A stretch of DNA of 64,000 nucleotides, taken from the NCBI GenBank assembly GCA_024742305.1, contig JANSYQ010000015.1:19361-83360 (forward strand), given 5' to 3'. Of this stretch, positions 17,954 through 26,717 are shown in pieces. The notes beneath the pieces were generated by a model that saw only the letters and a list, made by a program, of their open reading frames with translations, was not told the DNA's origin and searched no databases. Origin of the DNA: a bacterium. GTDB taxonomy: Bacteria; Bacteroidota; Bacteroidia; Flavobacteriales_D; Crocinitomicaceae. Position numbers and translations under genes: made by a program. How positions within the stretch are numbered: position 1 is the stretch's first letter; the number at the start of each line of letters is the position of its first letter.

Positions 17954-18717
17954 TGAAATTAGCCTTAATCGAATGGATGAAATTACGTCGTTCTGCAACG
18001 GCGATTGCCATATTGTCTGTATTTGCAGTTGCAATTCCTTTGGTATATTACTTATTAACGTTGATCGCCATACCGGTTGGACCTATGATTTGGAGATTTC
18101 CTGAATCTGCTTTCCAGCCGCCAGAGGCATATCACTATGTGACTTATATCGGAAGTTGGTTCAATTTGATGGTTGGGGTAATCATTATTGTGTTTACCAC
18201 AAATGAAATTAAGTTTCGCACGCAACGTCAGAACGTTATTGATGGATTAAACAAACGCCAAGTTATCTATGCGAAGTTTCTAACGGTTATTGAATTGGCT
18301 TTGGTAGTAACCTTGTACGCGTTCTTAATCTCAGTTCTTACGTGTTTGATCACCGGGTTTGAAGGAAGTTTGTTTGACGGTATAGAGTACATCGGTTACT
18401 ATTTTGTCTCGTCGCTGGGATACTTTTCTTTCGCATTTCTATTTGCGAGTTTATTGAAACTGCCTGCGCTTGCAACTATACTCTATATTTTCTCTACGTT
18501 TGTTGAGGGATTAGCTTCCATACCATTGAGCAAATACGCAGTGTATGAGTTTCTTCCATTACGTTCGTTCTCAGAGTTAATTTCTTCACCCATTCTTCCA
18601 AATGGACAAACAGAAGATAGAATGCTCGATATTGCAGAGCGCTGTGGAGTTGCCGGGATCTACATTGCCCTCTTCTTCGTGATCTCTTATTGGGTATTGA
18701 AACGAAGAGACATCTAA
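17950..18717 (+). CDS. ABC-2 type transporter permease
   Basis: A 255-residue membrane protein with about six hydrophobic helices. The first is near residue 17 and the last ends in KRRDI at the C terminus. It starts directly in the 3' end of the ATPase gene (ATGA overlap) and is its membrane partner. The order and size match BcrB-like permeases, and no fused domains are seen. It is likely cotranscribed with the small helical-repeat gene 7 bases downstream. Confidence 0.88.
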   Translation: MMKLALIEWMKLRRSATAIAILSVFAVAIPLVYYLLTLIAIPVGPMIWRFPESAFQPPEAYHYVTYIGSWFNLMVGVIIIVFTTNEIKFRTQRQNVIDGLNKRQVIYAKFLTVIELALVVTLYAFLISVLTCLITGFEGSLFDGIEYIGYYFVSSLGYFSFAFLFASLLKLPALATILYIFSTFVEGLASIPLSKYAVYEFLPLRSFSELISSPILPNGQTEDRMLDIAERCGVAGIYIALFFVISYWVLKRRDI

Positions 18718-18724
18718 TTTCCGC

Positions 18725-19243
18725 ATGAACGAAATTCGCGAACAAATACTCGCCTTTCGCTGGGGAAGGGATAAATCCGCGTACATCAATTATTTTACAG
18801 ATCAACCGGAAAGGCTGGAAGGACTGTTGGAGTGTATTTATAGCTTGGAAAAGTATCCAATTAAAGAATATGCCTCTTACATTCTGACGCACATTCTGAA
18901 GAGCAAAAAAATAAGCGGGCTTCCATTTTACAACGATTTGGCAGACGTACTCTTCAAAACAGACGACCAAACCGTGTTACGGAATGTCTTAAACTGTTTG
19001 AACGAAATTGGCATTCAAGAATATCGCGAATCTGAACTATTCGACCTCCTTCTTGGATTCATCGCGGATGCTTCAAACAAAGTGGCACTTCAAGTGTACT
19101 CCATTCGATGGCTGATTCAAATTTGTGAAAAGTACCCGGAACTCGTTCCTGAAGTTCGGGAGGTGATCCACATCAACAGCGAAGGGAAAACAGCTGCCTA
19201 TAAAGTTGGAATGCGCGATTTTGGTAAGAAATTCAAGGATTAG
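18725..19243 (+). CDS. Helical-repeat (HEAT-like) cytoplasmic protein, unknown function
   Basis: A 172-residue, all-helical protein without signal or membrane segment. Pairs of amphipathic helices (for example LLECIYSLEKYPIKEYASYILTH shortened here to its start LLECIYSLEKY, and LLLGFIADASNKVALQVYS) give an ARM/HEAT-like look. I cannot name the family. It follows the ABC permease by 7 bases and overlaps the convergent gene at 19233 by 11 bases. Confidence 0.6.
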   Translation: MNEIREQILAFRWGRDKSAYINYFTDQPERLEGLLECIYSLEKYPIKEYASYILTHILKSKKISGLPFYNDLADVLFKTDDQTVLRNVLNCLNEIGIQEYRESELFDLLLGFIADASNKVALQVYSIRWLIQICEKYPELVPEVREVIHINSEGKTAAYKVGMRDFGKKFKD

Positions 19244-19943
19244 TAATGATCTTTACGTTTCTTCCATCAACTGTAAACTCTGACGGTTCTAAATTTTCAT
19301 AGACCATTTTGTAGCGCGACAAGAATACCAGTATATTATAGGGTAGGTATAGATGAATCCTCACCTCATTGACATTGGGAGGGACAACCCAGTAACGTTT
19401 TTCACCCAGCAGTCGCGCCAAATCGATTGGACAAACAGCTAATGAATCTGAATTAGTGCGACACTTATCCAATGAACTATACTTTTTTAGAAACTCGTGC
19501 CCACTATCAACGACCTCGTAAAGAAACTTAACACTCGAATCGTCTTTCAATGAATGATCAGGAATTAATTCTCTTTTCCAAAAATCGGCATATTCAATAT
19601 CGGGATAACGAGCATTAGACCAAGTCATGCTATCATTACGTGCCACTAATCTTGTAGATATGACAAGAGAACTATCATTATTCACAAACTCAACTTCTTT
19701 AATCAGACCCAGCTGATTTAATTCCTTCGGGTATAAATAGACAACGTCATTTTTTAGTTTGTAGTCTCCCAAAGTGATTTTGGACCTTCCCTCGCACCCT
19801 CTTTCATAAGCAAAACTGGAATCGTCGTAAAGAAAGTACGTACCCGTACAGAACCCTGATGAATATCCGAATTGATCCACAATTGTCTGTGCTCTCACCG
19901 CAAAGCTTGCCACAAAGAAGCTAATTATTACAAAAAATTTCAT
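19233..19943 (-). CDS. Exported protein of unknown function
   Basis: A 236-residue protein from ATG 19943; an upstream ATG at 19958 would add five residues before the signal peptide. The signal peptide is MKFFVIISFFVASFAVRAQ. The mature part has two Cys pairs worth noting: one in FCTGTYFLYDDSSFAYERGC and another in DKCRTNSDSLAVC. No family was recognised. It is monocistronic on the minus strand and convergent with the helical-repeat gene. The neighbourhood gives no functional clue. Confidence 0.6.
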   Translation of the reverse strand: MKFFVIISFFVASFAVRAQTIVDQFGYSSGFCTGTYFLYDDSSFAYERGCEGRSKITLGDYKLKNDVVYLYPKELNQLGLIKEVEFVNNDSSLVISTRLVARNDSMTWSNARYPDIEYADFWKRELIPDHSLKDDSSVKFLYEVVDSGHEFLKKYSSLDKCRTNSDSLAVCPIDLARLLGEKRYWVVPPNVNEVRIHLYLPYNILVFLSRYKMVYENLEPSEFTVDGRNVKIITNP

Positions 19944-20091
19944 CTGAAATGAAAACATTAATCCTCACAAAAGTTACGAAAATCCATCAATTTCATAAAA
20001 CCAAAAAAAAATTAACAAATTTTTCATCTGCTCTCAAACCCCTATTAAAACTGGGGAAATCCCTCACCCCTTACTCTTCCTTCTATTTTTT

Positions 20092-20101
20092 ATAGTACTA
20101 T
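20092..20101. promoter_or_regulatory. Operator-like palindrome 1 upstream of padR
   Basis: ATAGTACTAT is a perfect 10-bp palindrome just upstream of the -33 element. An identical copy lies at 20144-20153, exactly 52 bases away. Confidence 0.5.
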
Positions 20102-20104
20102 GCA

Positions 20105-20136
20105 TTGCATAATACATTTTTTTACACATATCTTTG
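20105..20136 (+). promoter_or_regulatory. Promoter of the padR-pspC operon
   Basis: TTG at 20105-20107 and TATCTTTG at 20129-20136 are separated by 21 bases and match the Bacteroidota consensus. Transcription should start near 20143, at the edge of the second palindrome. Confidence 0.6.
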
Positions 20137-20143
20137 TAATGAG

Positions 20144-20153
20144 ATAGTACTAT
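20144..20153. promoter_or_regulatory. Operator-like palindrome 2 at the padR transcription start
   Basis: A second ATAGTACTAT, placed at about +1 to +10 of the predicted transcript, is well positioned for repression. PadR proteins are often autoregulatory and bind palindromes. Confidence 0.5.
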
Positions 20154-20186
20154 TCGTATTTACACGAAACGAAAAAAAGTAAAAAA

Positions 20187-20522
20187 ATGAAGTTGGAAAA
20201 TACAAAGGCTCAAATGCGGAAGGGAATTCTAGAGTTCTGTATTCTTTCCATCCTTGATCAGAAAGAGGCGTATCCATCCGAAATACTGGATGCTCTTAAA
20301 GACGCCAAACTGATTGTGGTAGAAGGAACACTTTACCCTCTCCTTACACGCTTGAAAAATAGTGAGCTACTAACCTACCGCTGGGAAGAGTCCCCATCTG
20401 GACCACCCCGCAAATATTACTCCCTAACGAAAATGGGGAAAACATTTTTAGAAGAATTGGACGGAACCTGGACTGAACTGAATTCAGCCGTTATCAAAAT
20501 CACCAAAAACAACCAGAAATGA
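20187..20522 (+). CDS. PadR-family transcriptional regulator
   Basis: A 111-residue winged-helix regulator of the PadR family, short type. The N-terminal DNA-binding domain contains GILEFCILSILDQ, the VEGTLYPLLTRLKNSELL recognition region and the wing PRKYYSLTKMGK. A short C-terminal dimerisation helix follows. The length (about 108-112) is typical of members found next to PspC-domain genes in Bacteroidota. It overlaps that gene by 4 bases (ATGA). Twin palindromes around its promoter suggest autoregulation. Confidence 0.93.
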   Translation: MKLENTKAQMRKGILEFCILSILDQKEAYPSEILDALKDAKLIVVEGTLYPLLTRLKNSELLTYRWEESPSGPPRKYYSLTKMGKTFLEELDGTWTELNSAVIKITKNNQK

Positions 20523-22105
20523 AAAAGACAGTATCCGTAAATATCAAAGGCACAAACTTCTTAGTAGAGGAAGATGCTTATGAAATGTTGCAAGACTATA
20601 TTGACCGTTTGACAGCGGCGCTTGGGACAGAAGAAGGAAGTCAGGAAATCATTGAGGATATCGAATTGCGCATCGCTGAAATTTGTACTTCTATGCTAAA
20701 CGATTCGAAATCTGTGGTTGAATTGGCTGATATCGAAGAGATTTTGAAAACTTTGGGAGATCCAAGCGATTACGTGGAGCATGACGCAACAGAATCTGCT
20801 CGCACTGAATCGTATACCTCAAGTTCCTCATCGAATGAACGTGGTGAAAGACGCTTGTTCCGCGACCCTGAATCGGCGATGCTTGGTGGTGTTTGTGCAG
20901 GATTTGCCAATTATTTTGGAATCGACGTTGTCATCATGCGCGTGATTTTTGTCTTGTTACTTTTCACAGGAATTGCAGTTCCTATGTACATCGTTCTTTG
21001 GATTATTGTGCCAAAAGCTGAAAGTACCATTGACCGCTTACGCATGAAAGGGCGCCCGATTAATGTAGAAACGGTAAAAGAAGAAGTAGATCAGGCAGCA
21101 GAACGCGTTCGTGCTGGATCGAAAAACTTAGCAGATCGCGTTAGAAATGACGCACACTACAACAAACGCATTAATCGCGGTAAGCGAATTCTAGCTACCA
21201 TTGCCGGCTCAGGATTCATCTTTTTTGGGTTTATGTTCCTCATCGGCTTTATCATCTTTTTCGTTCAGGGGTTCGAATTTCTACCCGTAAAAGGAGATGG
21301 CGGATTTATGTCGATCACAGAATACGGTGAACTGAGTTTGAACAGTCCAGCGGATGTAAAATGGATGTGGATCGGTGGTTTGTTAGGAGCCATTAGCGGA
21401 ATTCTTTTCTTATTTTCCATGGGCGTTTTGCTCATCTTCCGATTGTTTAATAAGTGGACAAAACTTGCGCTCGGTGCCTTGTTCTTTTTGGGCTTTTCTG
21501 GAGCAATCATTTGCGCCGTTGTAGGTGTTAAAGCCGGACGTGATTGGGCGGCTGAAACGGAAATCAAAGATGAAGCGGTTCTCATAGATGCCGAACAATT
21601 GACCATAATCCCTTACGATGGTGTTTTGAATAGTAAGTCAGGAAAAACAGTAAAAAACACACGCAACATTGGATGGTTTGGAGTTCACGGTAAATCACTA
21701 AGCAAGTACGGTGTACATTTGGAATACACACCTTCACCCGACTCACTTTTCCATATTACAAAAGTATATCGAGCAAGTGGTTACTCTTCGAAAAAAGCGA
21801 GAGAAAGAAGTCAGAACATCAATTACCGCATCGACGTGGAAGGTGATTCACTGTTCATGGATACGAAGTATTTGTTCCCAAAAGAGGATAAACTACGTGG
21901 ACAAGAAGTGGAGTTACGGATTCAAATTCCTACCGGAAAATCAGTCTTGATTGACAATAGAATTATCCGTTTGGGCGATGACCATAAAAACAATTTAGGA
22001 GGTCAAGTTTACCGAGAAGAAGGAGAAGTAAGAAGCGATGGCCGATACGAGCATGGCGACCATGATCACGAATACGATCACCACGAAGTAAACATCAATT
22101 ATTAG
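20519..22105 (+). CDS. PspC-domain membrane protein with His-rich tail
   Basis: A 528-residue protein. Residues 1-90 are an acidic alpha/beta unit with a HAAS-like look (EEGSQEIIEDIELRIAEI). Residues 111-168 are a PspC domain (RRLFRDPESAMLGGVCAGFA followed by a membrane helix). Three further membrane segments lie between about 225 and 345, then a soluble beta-rich domain. The end is His/Asp-rich (YEHGDHDHEYDHHEV). PspC domains belong to envelope-stress systems, and the padR partner is probably its regulator. The His-rich end could bind metal, which is inference. Confidence 0.85.
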   Translation: MKKTVSVNIKGTNFLVEEDAYEMLQDYIDRLTAALGTEEGSQEIIEDIELRIAEICTSMLNDSKSVVELADIEEILKTLGDPSDYVEHDATESARTESYTSSSSSNERGERRLFRDPESAMLGGVCAGFANYFGIDVVIMRVIFVLLLFTGIAVPMYIVLWIIVPKAESTIDRLRMKGRPINVETVKEEVDQAAERVRAGSKNLADRVRNDAHYNKRINRGKRILATIAGSGFIFFGFMFLIGFIIFFVQGFEFLPVKGDGGFMSITEYGELSLNSPADVKWMWIGGLLGAISGILFLFSMGVLLIFRLFNKWTKLALGALFFLGFSGAIICAVVGVKAGRDWAAETEIKDEAVLIDAEQLTIIPYDGVLNSKSGKTVKNTRNIGWFGVHGKSLSKYGVHLEYTPSPDSLFHITKVYRASGYSSKKARERSQNINYRIDVEGDSLFMDTKYLFPKEDKLRGQEVELRIQIPTGKSVLIDNRIIRLGDDHKNNLGGQVYREEGEVRSDGRYEHGDHDHEYDHHEVNINY

Positions 22106-22160
22106 CGTTGTATCCATTTTTCATAAGTACAGTTTTAGGTTATAGACAACAACAACGCGG

Positions 22161-22189
22161 GCGGTTCGAATTTTTCGGACCGCTTTTTT
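22161..22189 (+). terminator. Rho-independent terminator after the pspC-like gene
   Basis: GCGGTTCG at 22161-22168 pairs with CGGACCGC at 22176-22183 (one wobble) and is followed by six Ts. Confidence 0.8.
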
Positions 22190-22240
22190 GTTACTTATTT
22201 TTTTCTCGGCATTACCCTAATAAATCTAAAAACCAATATC

Positions 22241-22414
22241 ATGAAAAAAGCCGCGTTTATTTTGAGTACGTTTTTCGTAAGTCTAACCTTATTAGCAATT
22301 TTGTTTAAGGTCATGCATTGGCCGGGTGCCGGAATCGCTTTAGTATCGGGAGTGGCCGGTCTCGCACTGATTGGATTACCTCTATTTGCAATATACCGCT
22401 ACCAAAAAGCTTGA
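22241..22414 (+). CDS. 57-residue GldL-like small membrane protein
   Basis: A short gene between two terminators. The protein has two hydrophobic helices joined by the motif LFKVMHWPGAG (residues 21-31). This closely resembles the LFKxMHWPGA segment of GldL, the T9SS/gliding motor stator-like subunit. It ends IYRYQKA. Full GldL has over 200 residues with a long cytoplasmic part, which is absent here. The ATG at 22241 is the first codon, and a terminator follows at 22443. It may be a stand-alone relative of the GldL membrane hairpin or belong to a broader small-protein family that shares the motif. Confidence 0.72.
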   Translation: MKKAAFILSTFFVSLTLLAILFKVMHWPGAGIALVSGVAGLALIGLPLFAIYRYQKA

Positions 22415-22442
22415 TCCGTATAGTTTTAGTTAGGTACAGCTG

Positions 22443-22471
22443 AGCGTCGTTTGTTTAAGCGACGCTTTTTT
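22443..22471 (+). terminator. Rho-independent terminator after the GldL-like small gene
   Basis: AGCGTCG at 22443-22449 pairs with CGACGCT at 22460-22466, followed by a T-run. Confidence 0.78.
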
Positions 22472-22617
22472 GATGATGAGTGAAATGGGTTTGGTAGACT
22501 AGATGAACTCATCACTCATAATTTGCACACTAGATGCTCAAATTCGACACCGTGCCTCCGGCAGGCAGATTGTATATTTCTATTAATTTCAAAAAATAAT
22601 TCTGAACTTCTACAAAT

Positions 22618-23127
22618 ATGCGCGCGTACCTCTTACTCCTTCTACTCCCTTTACTATCCCTAGCTCCATCCAAGGAAAACTTCATCAAAAACTTTCACAA
22701 AGTTGACAATCAACTCTACCGTTCTGCGCAACCTTCAAAAAAAGAGATGCAATGGGCTGAAGAAAAAGGCATTAAAACAATCATTAATCTCAGAAATGTC
22801 ATTGACGACAAACATGAAATTAAAGGAACTAACCTAATCCAGGTCAGAATTCCGTTGAAGGCGAAAAAGCTCACGTATGACGACATTGTCATCACTCTTT
22901 CAGCCATAGAAGCCGCTGAGAAACCGGTTCTCATTCATTGTCTGCACGGTTCAGATCGCACAGGTTGCATGGTTGCGGCATATCAGATGTACAAAGGAAT
23001 GGAGAAACAAAAGGCGATAACTCAGTTCCTTGAAGAAAAGTACGGCTACAATCGAAAACTCTTCCCAAACATTCTTGAACTATTGGAATCAATCGATGTG
23101 AATCAATTGCGCAAGGATATTCGATAA
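22618..23127 (+). CDS. Exported dual-specificity/tyrosine phosphatase
   Basis: A 169-residue protein with an N-terminal hydrophobic signal (MRAYLLLLLLPLLSLAP), so the enzyme is periplasmic. The Cys-based phosphatase loop is HCLHGSDRTG, with nucleophile C108 and R114 in CX5R spacing. The LYRSAQPSKKEMQWAEEKG entry segment is typical of the Siw14/dual-specificity group. The likely general acid is one of the acidic residues around 88-89. The substrate could be phosphotyrosine, inositol phosphate or another phosphate ester. A weak -7 (TATATTTC) lies near 22573. It stands alone. Confidence 0.83.
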   Translation: MRAYLLLLLLPLLSLAPSKENFIKNFHKVDNQLYRSAQPSKKEMQWAEEKGIKTIINLRNVIDDKHEIKGTNLIQVRIPLKAKKLTYDDIVITLSAIEAAEKPVLIHCLHGSDRTGCMVAAYQMYKGMEKQKAITQFLEEKYGYNRKLFPNILELLESIDVNQLRKDIR

Positions 23128-23216
23128 AATGTTAAAATACTTCGACCAAAGCATTAAATTGAATTATCAAATACCCATATCGTTCATTTAAAGTTTCATA
23201 GTTGGTCGAAAAGACA

Positions 23217-23224
23217 TAAATTTG
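23217..23224 (+). promoter_or_regulatory. -7 promoter element for the T9SS surface operon
   Basis: TAAATTTG is a perfect TAnnTTTG match, 58 bases before the first giant gene. A TTTC at 23194-23197 is at roughly the right distance for a weak -33. Confidence 0.45.
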
Positions 23225-23282
23225 CAGCCTAACTAACTGGTGAATTGTCAAACAATAGCCAATTGCCTAAAAGACACTACTT

Positions 23283-26200
23283 ATGATGGCCCTATTCAGG
23301 AGTCTACTACTTATCGGGGTGACCTTACTCTCAGGAAATGTATTTTCCCAGCAAGACACTATTTTTTGGTTTGCCGCACCAGAAGTTTCAGCTTCCGCAG
23401 GAGATACCCCAATCTTCCTTAGATTCATGACCTACGGAAATGCAGCAGACGTAACGGTTTCGCTTCCAGCAAATGGAGGGTTTACGCCAATTACAGTAAG
23501 CATTCCAGCGAACTCCGTAGATAGCGTTAACCTTACTTCTTTTTTGGCTCAAATCGAAAGCCCCGCAGGAGATGTTGTCTCTAATAACGGGATTCGAGTG
23601 GTAGCAACCGAGGAGATCAGTGCGTTCTACGAATTGAAAAACGCAACCAATAAAGAACTGTTTTCATTAAAAGGAAACAAAGGTTTAGGCGATAACTTCT
23701 ATACACCATTTCAACGATTTTGGGACAATGGATCAACGACACCCGCCTCCTTTTCTTCCATTGATATCGTTGCGACAGAGAATAATACAACGGTATTGAT
23801 TACACCTAGAACCGCAATCATAGGACATGCTCAAGACGTCACGTATTCCGTAGTATTAAATCAAGGGGAAACGTACAGTGCGCGGGACATGAACGTGTCA
23901 GCGGCATCCAGCTTGGCAGGCTCCATCGTCTCCTCCGACAAGCCAATTTCTGTAACTGTGTTCAGTGGAGCTTTAACAAACGGTGGGTGTACAAGCACTA
24001 TGGGAGATCAAATTACCCCGGAAGATTTCACAGGACGCAACTTTATTGTGCAAGGAGCGACAGGAGGAAATGATCGTATCTATATTTTGGGAACTCAAAA
24101 TGGAACCAATATTACCGTTGAAAACTCTACTACCACCAATGCTACTATCAGCTGGGGAGAAACGTTTGAGCTTGCTACAACGGACGCCATCAACTACATC
24201 AGTACCAACAAGCCAGTGTATGTTTGGCACACAACTGGATATGGATGCGAATTGAGCGGTGCGCAAGTTCCTAATTTATTGTGTGCAGGAAAATACAGTA
24301 GTGCATTCACGCGCACAACCACGGACTCCATTGGACTGGTAATATACACAAGAACCGGGTTCGAAGGTCAATTTGCTTTGAACGGAAACGGAGCGTTGAT
24401 TCCATCTGCTGCGTTCAATCCGGTTCCGGGAACGGCGGGAGCATACCAAGCAGCTGTAATTTATTACAACACAAGCGATGTACCTGTTAATTCATACAAC
24501 GAGGTAACCAATACCGGAGATATCTTCGGAATGGCCGTAATCGCTGGAAATGACGGAAATGGGAGCGGCTACGCTTATCTCTCAGAATTTACTTCGTATC
24601 CGTTTATTGAAGCCGGACTCAATGATACCGTATGTGCCAATACCACCTTCCCAATTAACGGAAGTATTGGTGGCGGTGACGTAACTGGCGTTTGGAGCAC
24701 TAGTGGATTTGGAACCTTCAGCTCTGCCACTAATGTTCTAAATAACGTATACGTGCCAAGTGCATTGGATACACTCATATCGCCTATCAATGTCATACTT
24801 ACAACCACAGGTTCTTGCCCTGTTTTGAAAGACACCATTGTACTTGAAGTGGAAACCGCACCAATCGTTAGTGCTTCAGCTGATCAATCACTTTGTGAGA
24901 ACAACGCTATTGCAACATTGGCAGGTTCAATTCAAGGAGGCGCAACGACCGGATATTGGAGTACGAATGGAACAGGCTCTTTCCTTCCCGACAGTTCTGC
25001 TTTGGATGCACAATATGTCCCTTCAGCGACTGATATAAACAACGGAGGTGTGGAACTTGTGCTCATTTCAACCAACGTAGGCTCTTGTATTCCAGAATCG
25101 GATACGATGAACATTACCTACACGCAAGGACCAACAGTGGATGCAGGACCTCAAGACACCGTTTTTGTATGCGAAAATAACGCCGTGGTCAATTTGAATG
25201 GAACCGTGAGTGGAGTTACCACTACGGGGAAATGGATTTCCAGTGGAAACGGTATTTTCTCTCCAGACAACCTTGACCTCAACGGCACCTATCAACCTAG
25301 CTTTGCAGACATTTCATCAGGGGAAATTTGGATCTATTTAGAATCCACTACCAACCAAAATTGTATAGCCGTACAAGACAGTTTCCTCGTTCAATTTACA
25401 CCAGCACCGACGGTAGACGCCGGAGCAGGAATCCTATCTTGTTCAAACGACGCTGCCGTTACCTTGAATGGTGTAATTGGTGGCGCAACAACAACAGGTG
25501 TTTGGACGGGTGGAAATGGAACGTTTACAGCCGATTCAACAGACCTTAATGCTACATACACGCCAACAGCAGCAGAAGTCTCCAACGGATTCTTGTTCCT
25601 AACACTAACATCAACCAATAATCTTGGGTGTACAGCTGAAACAGACATCGTTCAAATTGAGTTTGTTGCACCGCCTACGGCTAACTTTAGTGTAAATGAT
25701 GTCTGCCTGAACGAGCAAACGATATTCACAGATTTCTCAAACGCAGGTTTCGGAGCAATTGACACGTGGCAGTGGGATTTTGGATCGGCCGGCGCAACTT
25801 CTAACAATCAGAATGATGTGTACACGTATGCTTCGCCAGGAACCTATGATGTTGAGTTGATCGTGACATCCGTACATGGATGCTCCGACACAATCACCCA
25901 GCAAACAGAAGTATTCGACATTCCAGTTGCGGATTATACCTATACCGCCAATTGTAACAACAATCAAGTTTTGGTGCAGTTCACTGATGCTTCAACCATT
26001 TCTAACGGAACCATTAACTTTTGGTTCTATGATTTTGGAGGACAAGGAACCTCAGCCACGGCGAACCCCTTGCAACCGTTTGCGTCCAATGGAGATTTCA
26101 CCGTGTTACATTATGTAGAGACAACGGACGGATGTCGGGACTCAATTTCGCAAATCGTTAGCATTCCGCCGGCACCGATTGCGAATTTTTCATACAACAC

Positions 26201-26717
26201 AAACAATGGGCTAAATATCGGTGCGGTATTCAACTTCATCAACACTTCTACGAATGCAACTTCATACGATTGGGACTTCGGTAATGGAAACACCAGTATA
26301 GATGAGGACCCGAATAATACCTACTTCGCCAACGGCAACTATTTGGTAACATTAACCGTTGAAAACGGATTGGGCTGTACCGACAGTACTTCCGAGATCA
26401 TCTCAATTAATACGGTAACCAATGAAATTAGCACCTTGATTCCGAATGCCATTTCACCGAACGGAGACCTGCGTAACGATGTTTGGAAATTGGAATTTTT
26501 GGAACTCCTCTACCCGAACGCCCGAGTGGAAATCTTTAACGAATGGGGACAATTGATATTTGAATCAGATGGATACGATGTTCCATGGGACGGGCGATTC
26601 AACAACGAATATGTACCAGACGGAACGTATTACTATATCATCGACCTAAAGGACACTGATGATCCCGAAACCGATATTTTCAAAGGAGCATTGCTCGTAC
26701 TAAAAGAACGAAACTAA
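23283..26717 (+). CDS. Giant T9SS surface protein: IgGFc-binding-like head, Ig-like and PKD repeats, CHU_C tail (1144 aa)
   Basis: A signal peptide (to about residue 22) is followed by an IgGFc-binding-like N-terminal domain of about 400 residues that starts DTIFWFAAPEVSASAGDTP. Four Ig-like repeats of 85-90 residues then share the pattern C-E-N-N ... GxVSGxTTTGxW. Three PKD domains follow (motifs WQWDFG, FWFYDFG, YDWDFGNG). The last 95 residues are a gliding motility-type C-terminal domain (IPNAISPNGDLRNDVWKL, then FNEWGQLIFES), a T9SS substrate signal. It should be secreted across the outer membrane and attached or released at the surface as an adhesin. It overlaps the next gene by one base (TAATG). 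The repeats are internal DNA-level homologies, not a CRISPR. Confidence 0.9.
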   Translation: MMALFRSLLLIGVTLLSGNVFSQQDTIFWFAAPEVSASAGDTPIFLRFMTYGNAADVTVSLPANGGFTPITVSIPANSVDSVNLTSFLAQIESPAGDVVSNNGIRVVATEEISAFYELKNATNKELFSLKGNKGLGDNFYTPFQRFWDNGSTTPASFSSIDIVATENNTTVLITPRTAIIGHAQDVTYSVVLNQGETYSARDMNVSAASSLAGSIVSSDKPISVTVFSGALTNGGCTSTMGDQITPEDFTGRNFIVQGATGGNDRIYILGTQNGTNITVENSTTTNATISWGETFELATTDAINYISTNKPVYVWHTTGYGCELSGAQVPNLLCAGKYSSAFTRTTTDSIGLVIYTRTGFEGQFALNGNGALIPSAAFNPVPGTAGAYQAAVIYYNTSDVPVNSYNEVTNTGDIFGMAVIAGNDGNGSGYAYLSEFTSYPFIEAGLNDTVCANTTFPINGSIGGGDVTGVWSTSGFGTFSSATNVLNNVYVPSALDTLISPINVILTTTGSCPVLKDTIVLEVETAPIVSASADQSLCENNAIATLAGSIQGGATTGYWSTNGTGSFLPDSSALDAQYVPSATDINNGGVELVLISTNVGSCIPESDTMNITYTQGPTVDAGPQDTVFVCENNAVVNLNGTVSGVTTTGKWISSGNGIFSPDNLDLNGTYQPSFADISSGEIWIYLESTTNQNCIAVQDSFLVQFTPAPTVDAGAGILSCSNDAAVTLNGVIGGATTTGVWTGGNGTFTADSTDLNATYTPTAAEVSNGFLFLTLTSTNNLGCTAETDIVQIEFVAPPTANFSVNDVCLNEQTIFTDFSNAGFGAIDTWQWDFGSAGATSNNQNDVYTYASPGTYDVELIVTSVHGCSDTITQQTEVFDIPVADYTYTANCNNNQVLVQFTDASTISNGTINFWFYDFGGQGTSATANPLQPFASNGDFTVLHYVETTDGCRDSISQIVSIPPAPIANFSYNTNNGLNIGAVFNFINTSTNATSYDWDFGNGNTSIDEDPNNTYFANGNYLVTLTVENGLGCTDSTSEIISINTVTNEISTLIPNAISPNGDLRNDVWKLEFLELLYPNARVEIFNEWGQLIFESDGYDVPWDGRFNNEYVPDGTYYYIIDLKDTDDPETDIFKGALLVLKERN

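Noticed and set aside
22548..22570. TGCCTCCGGCAGGCA dyad before the phosphatase gene as a regulatory site
   Set aside because: It resembles a scattered GC-rich spacer repeat; position and sequence give no sign of a specific regulator.
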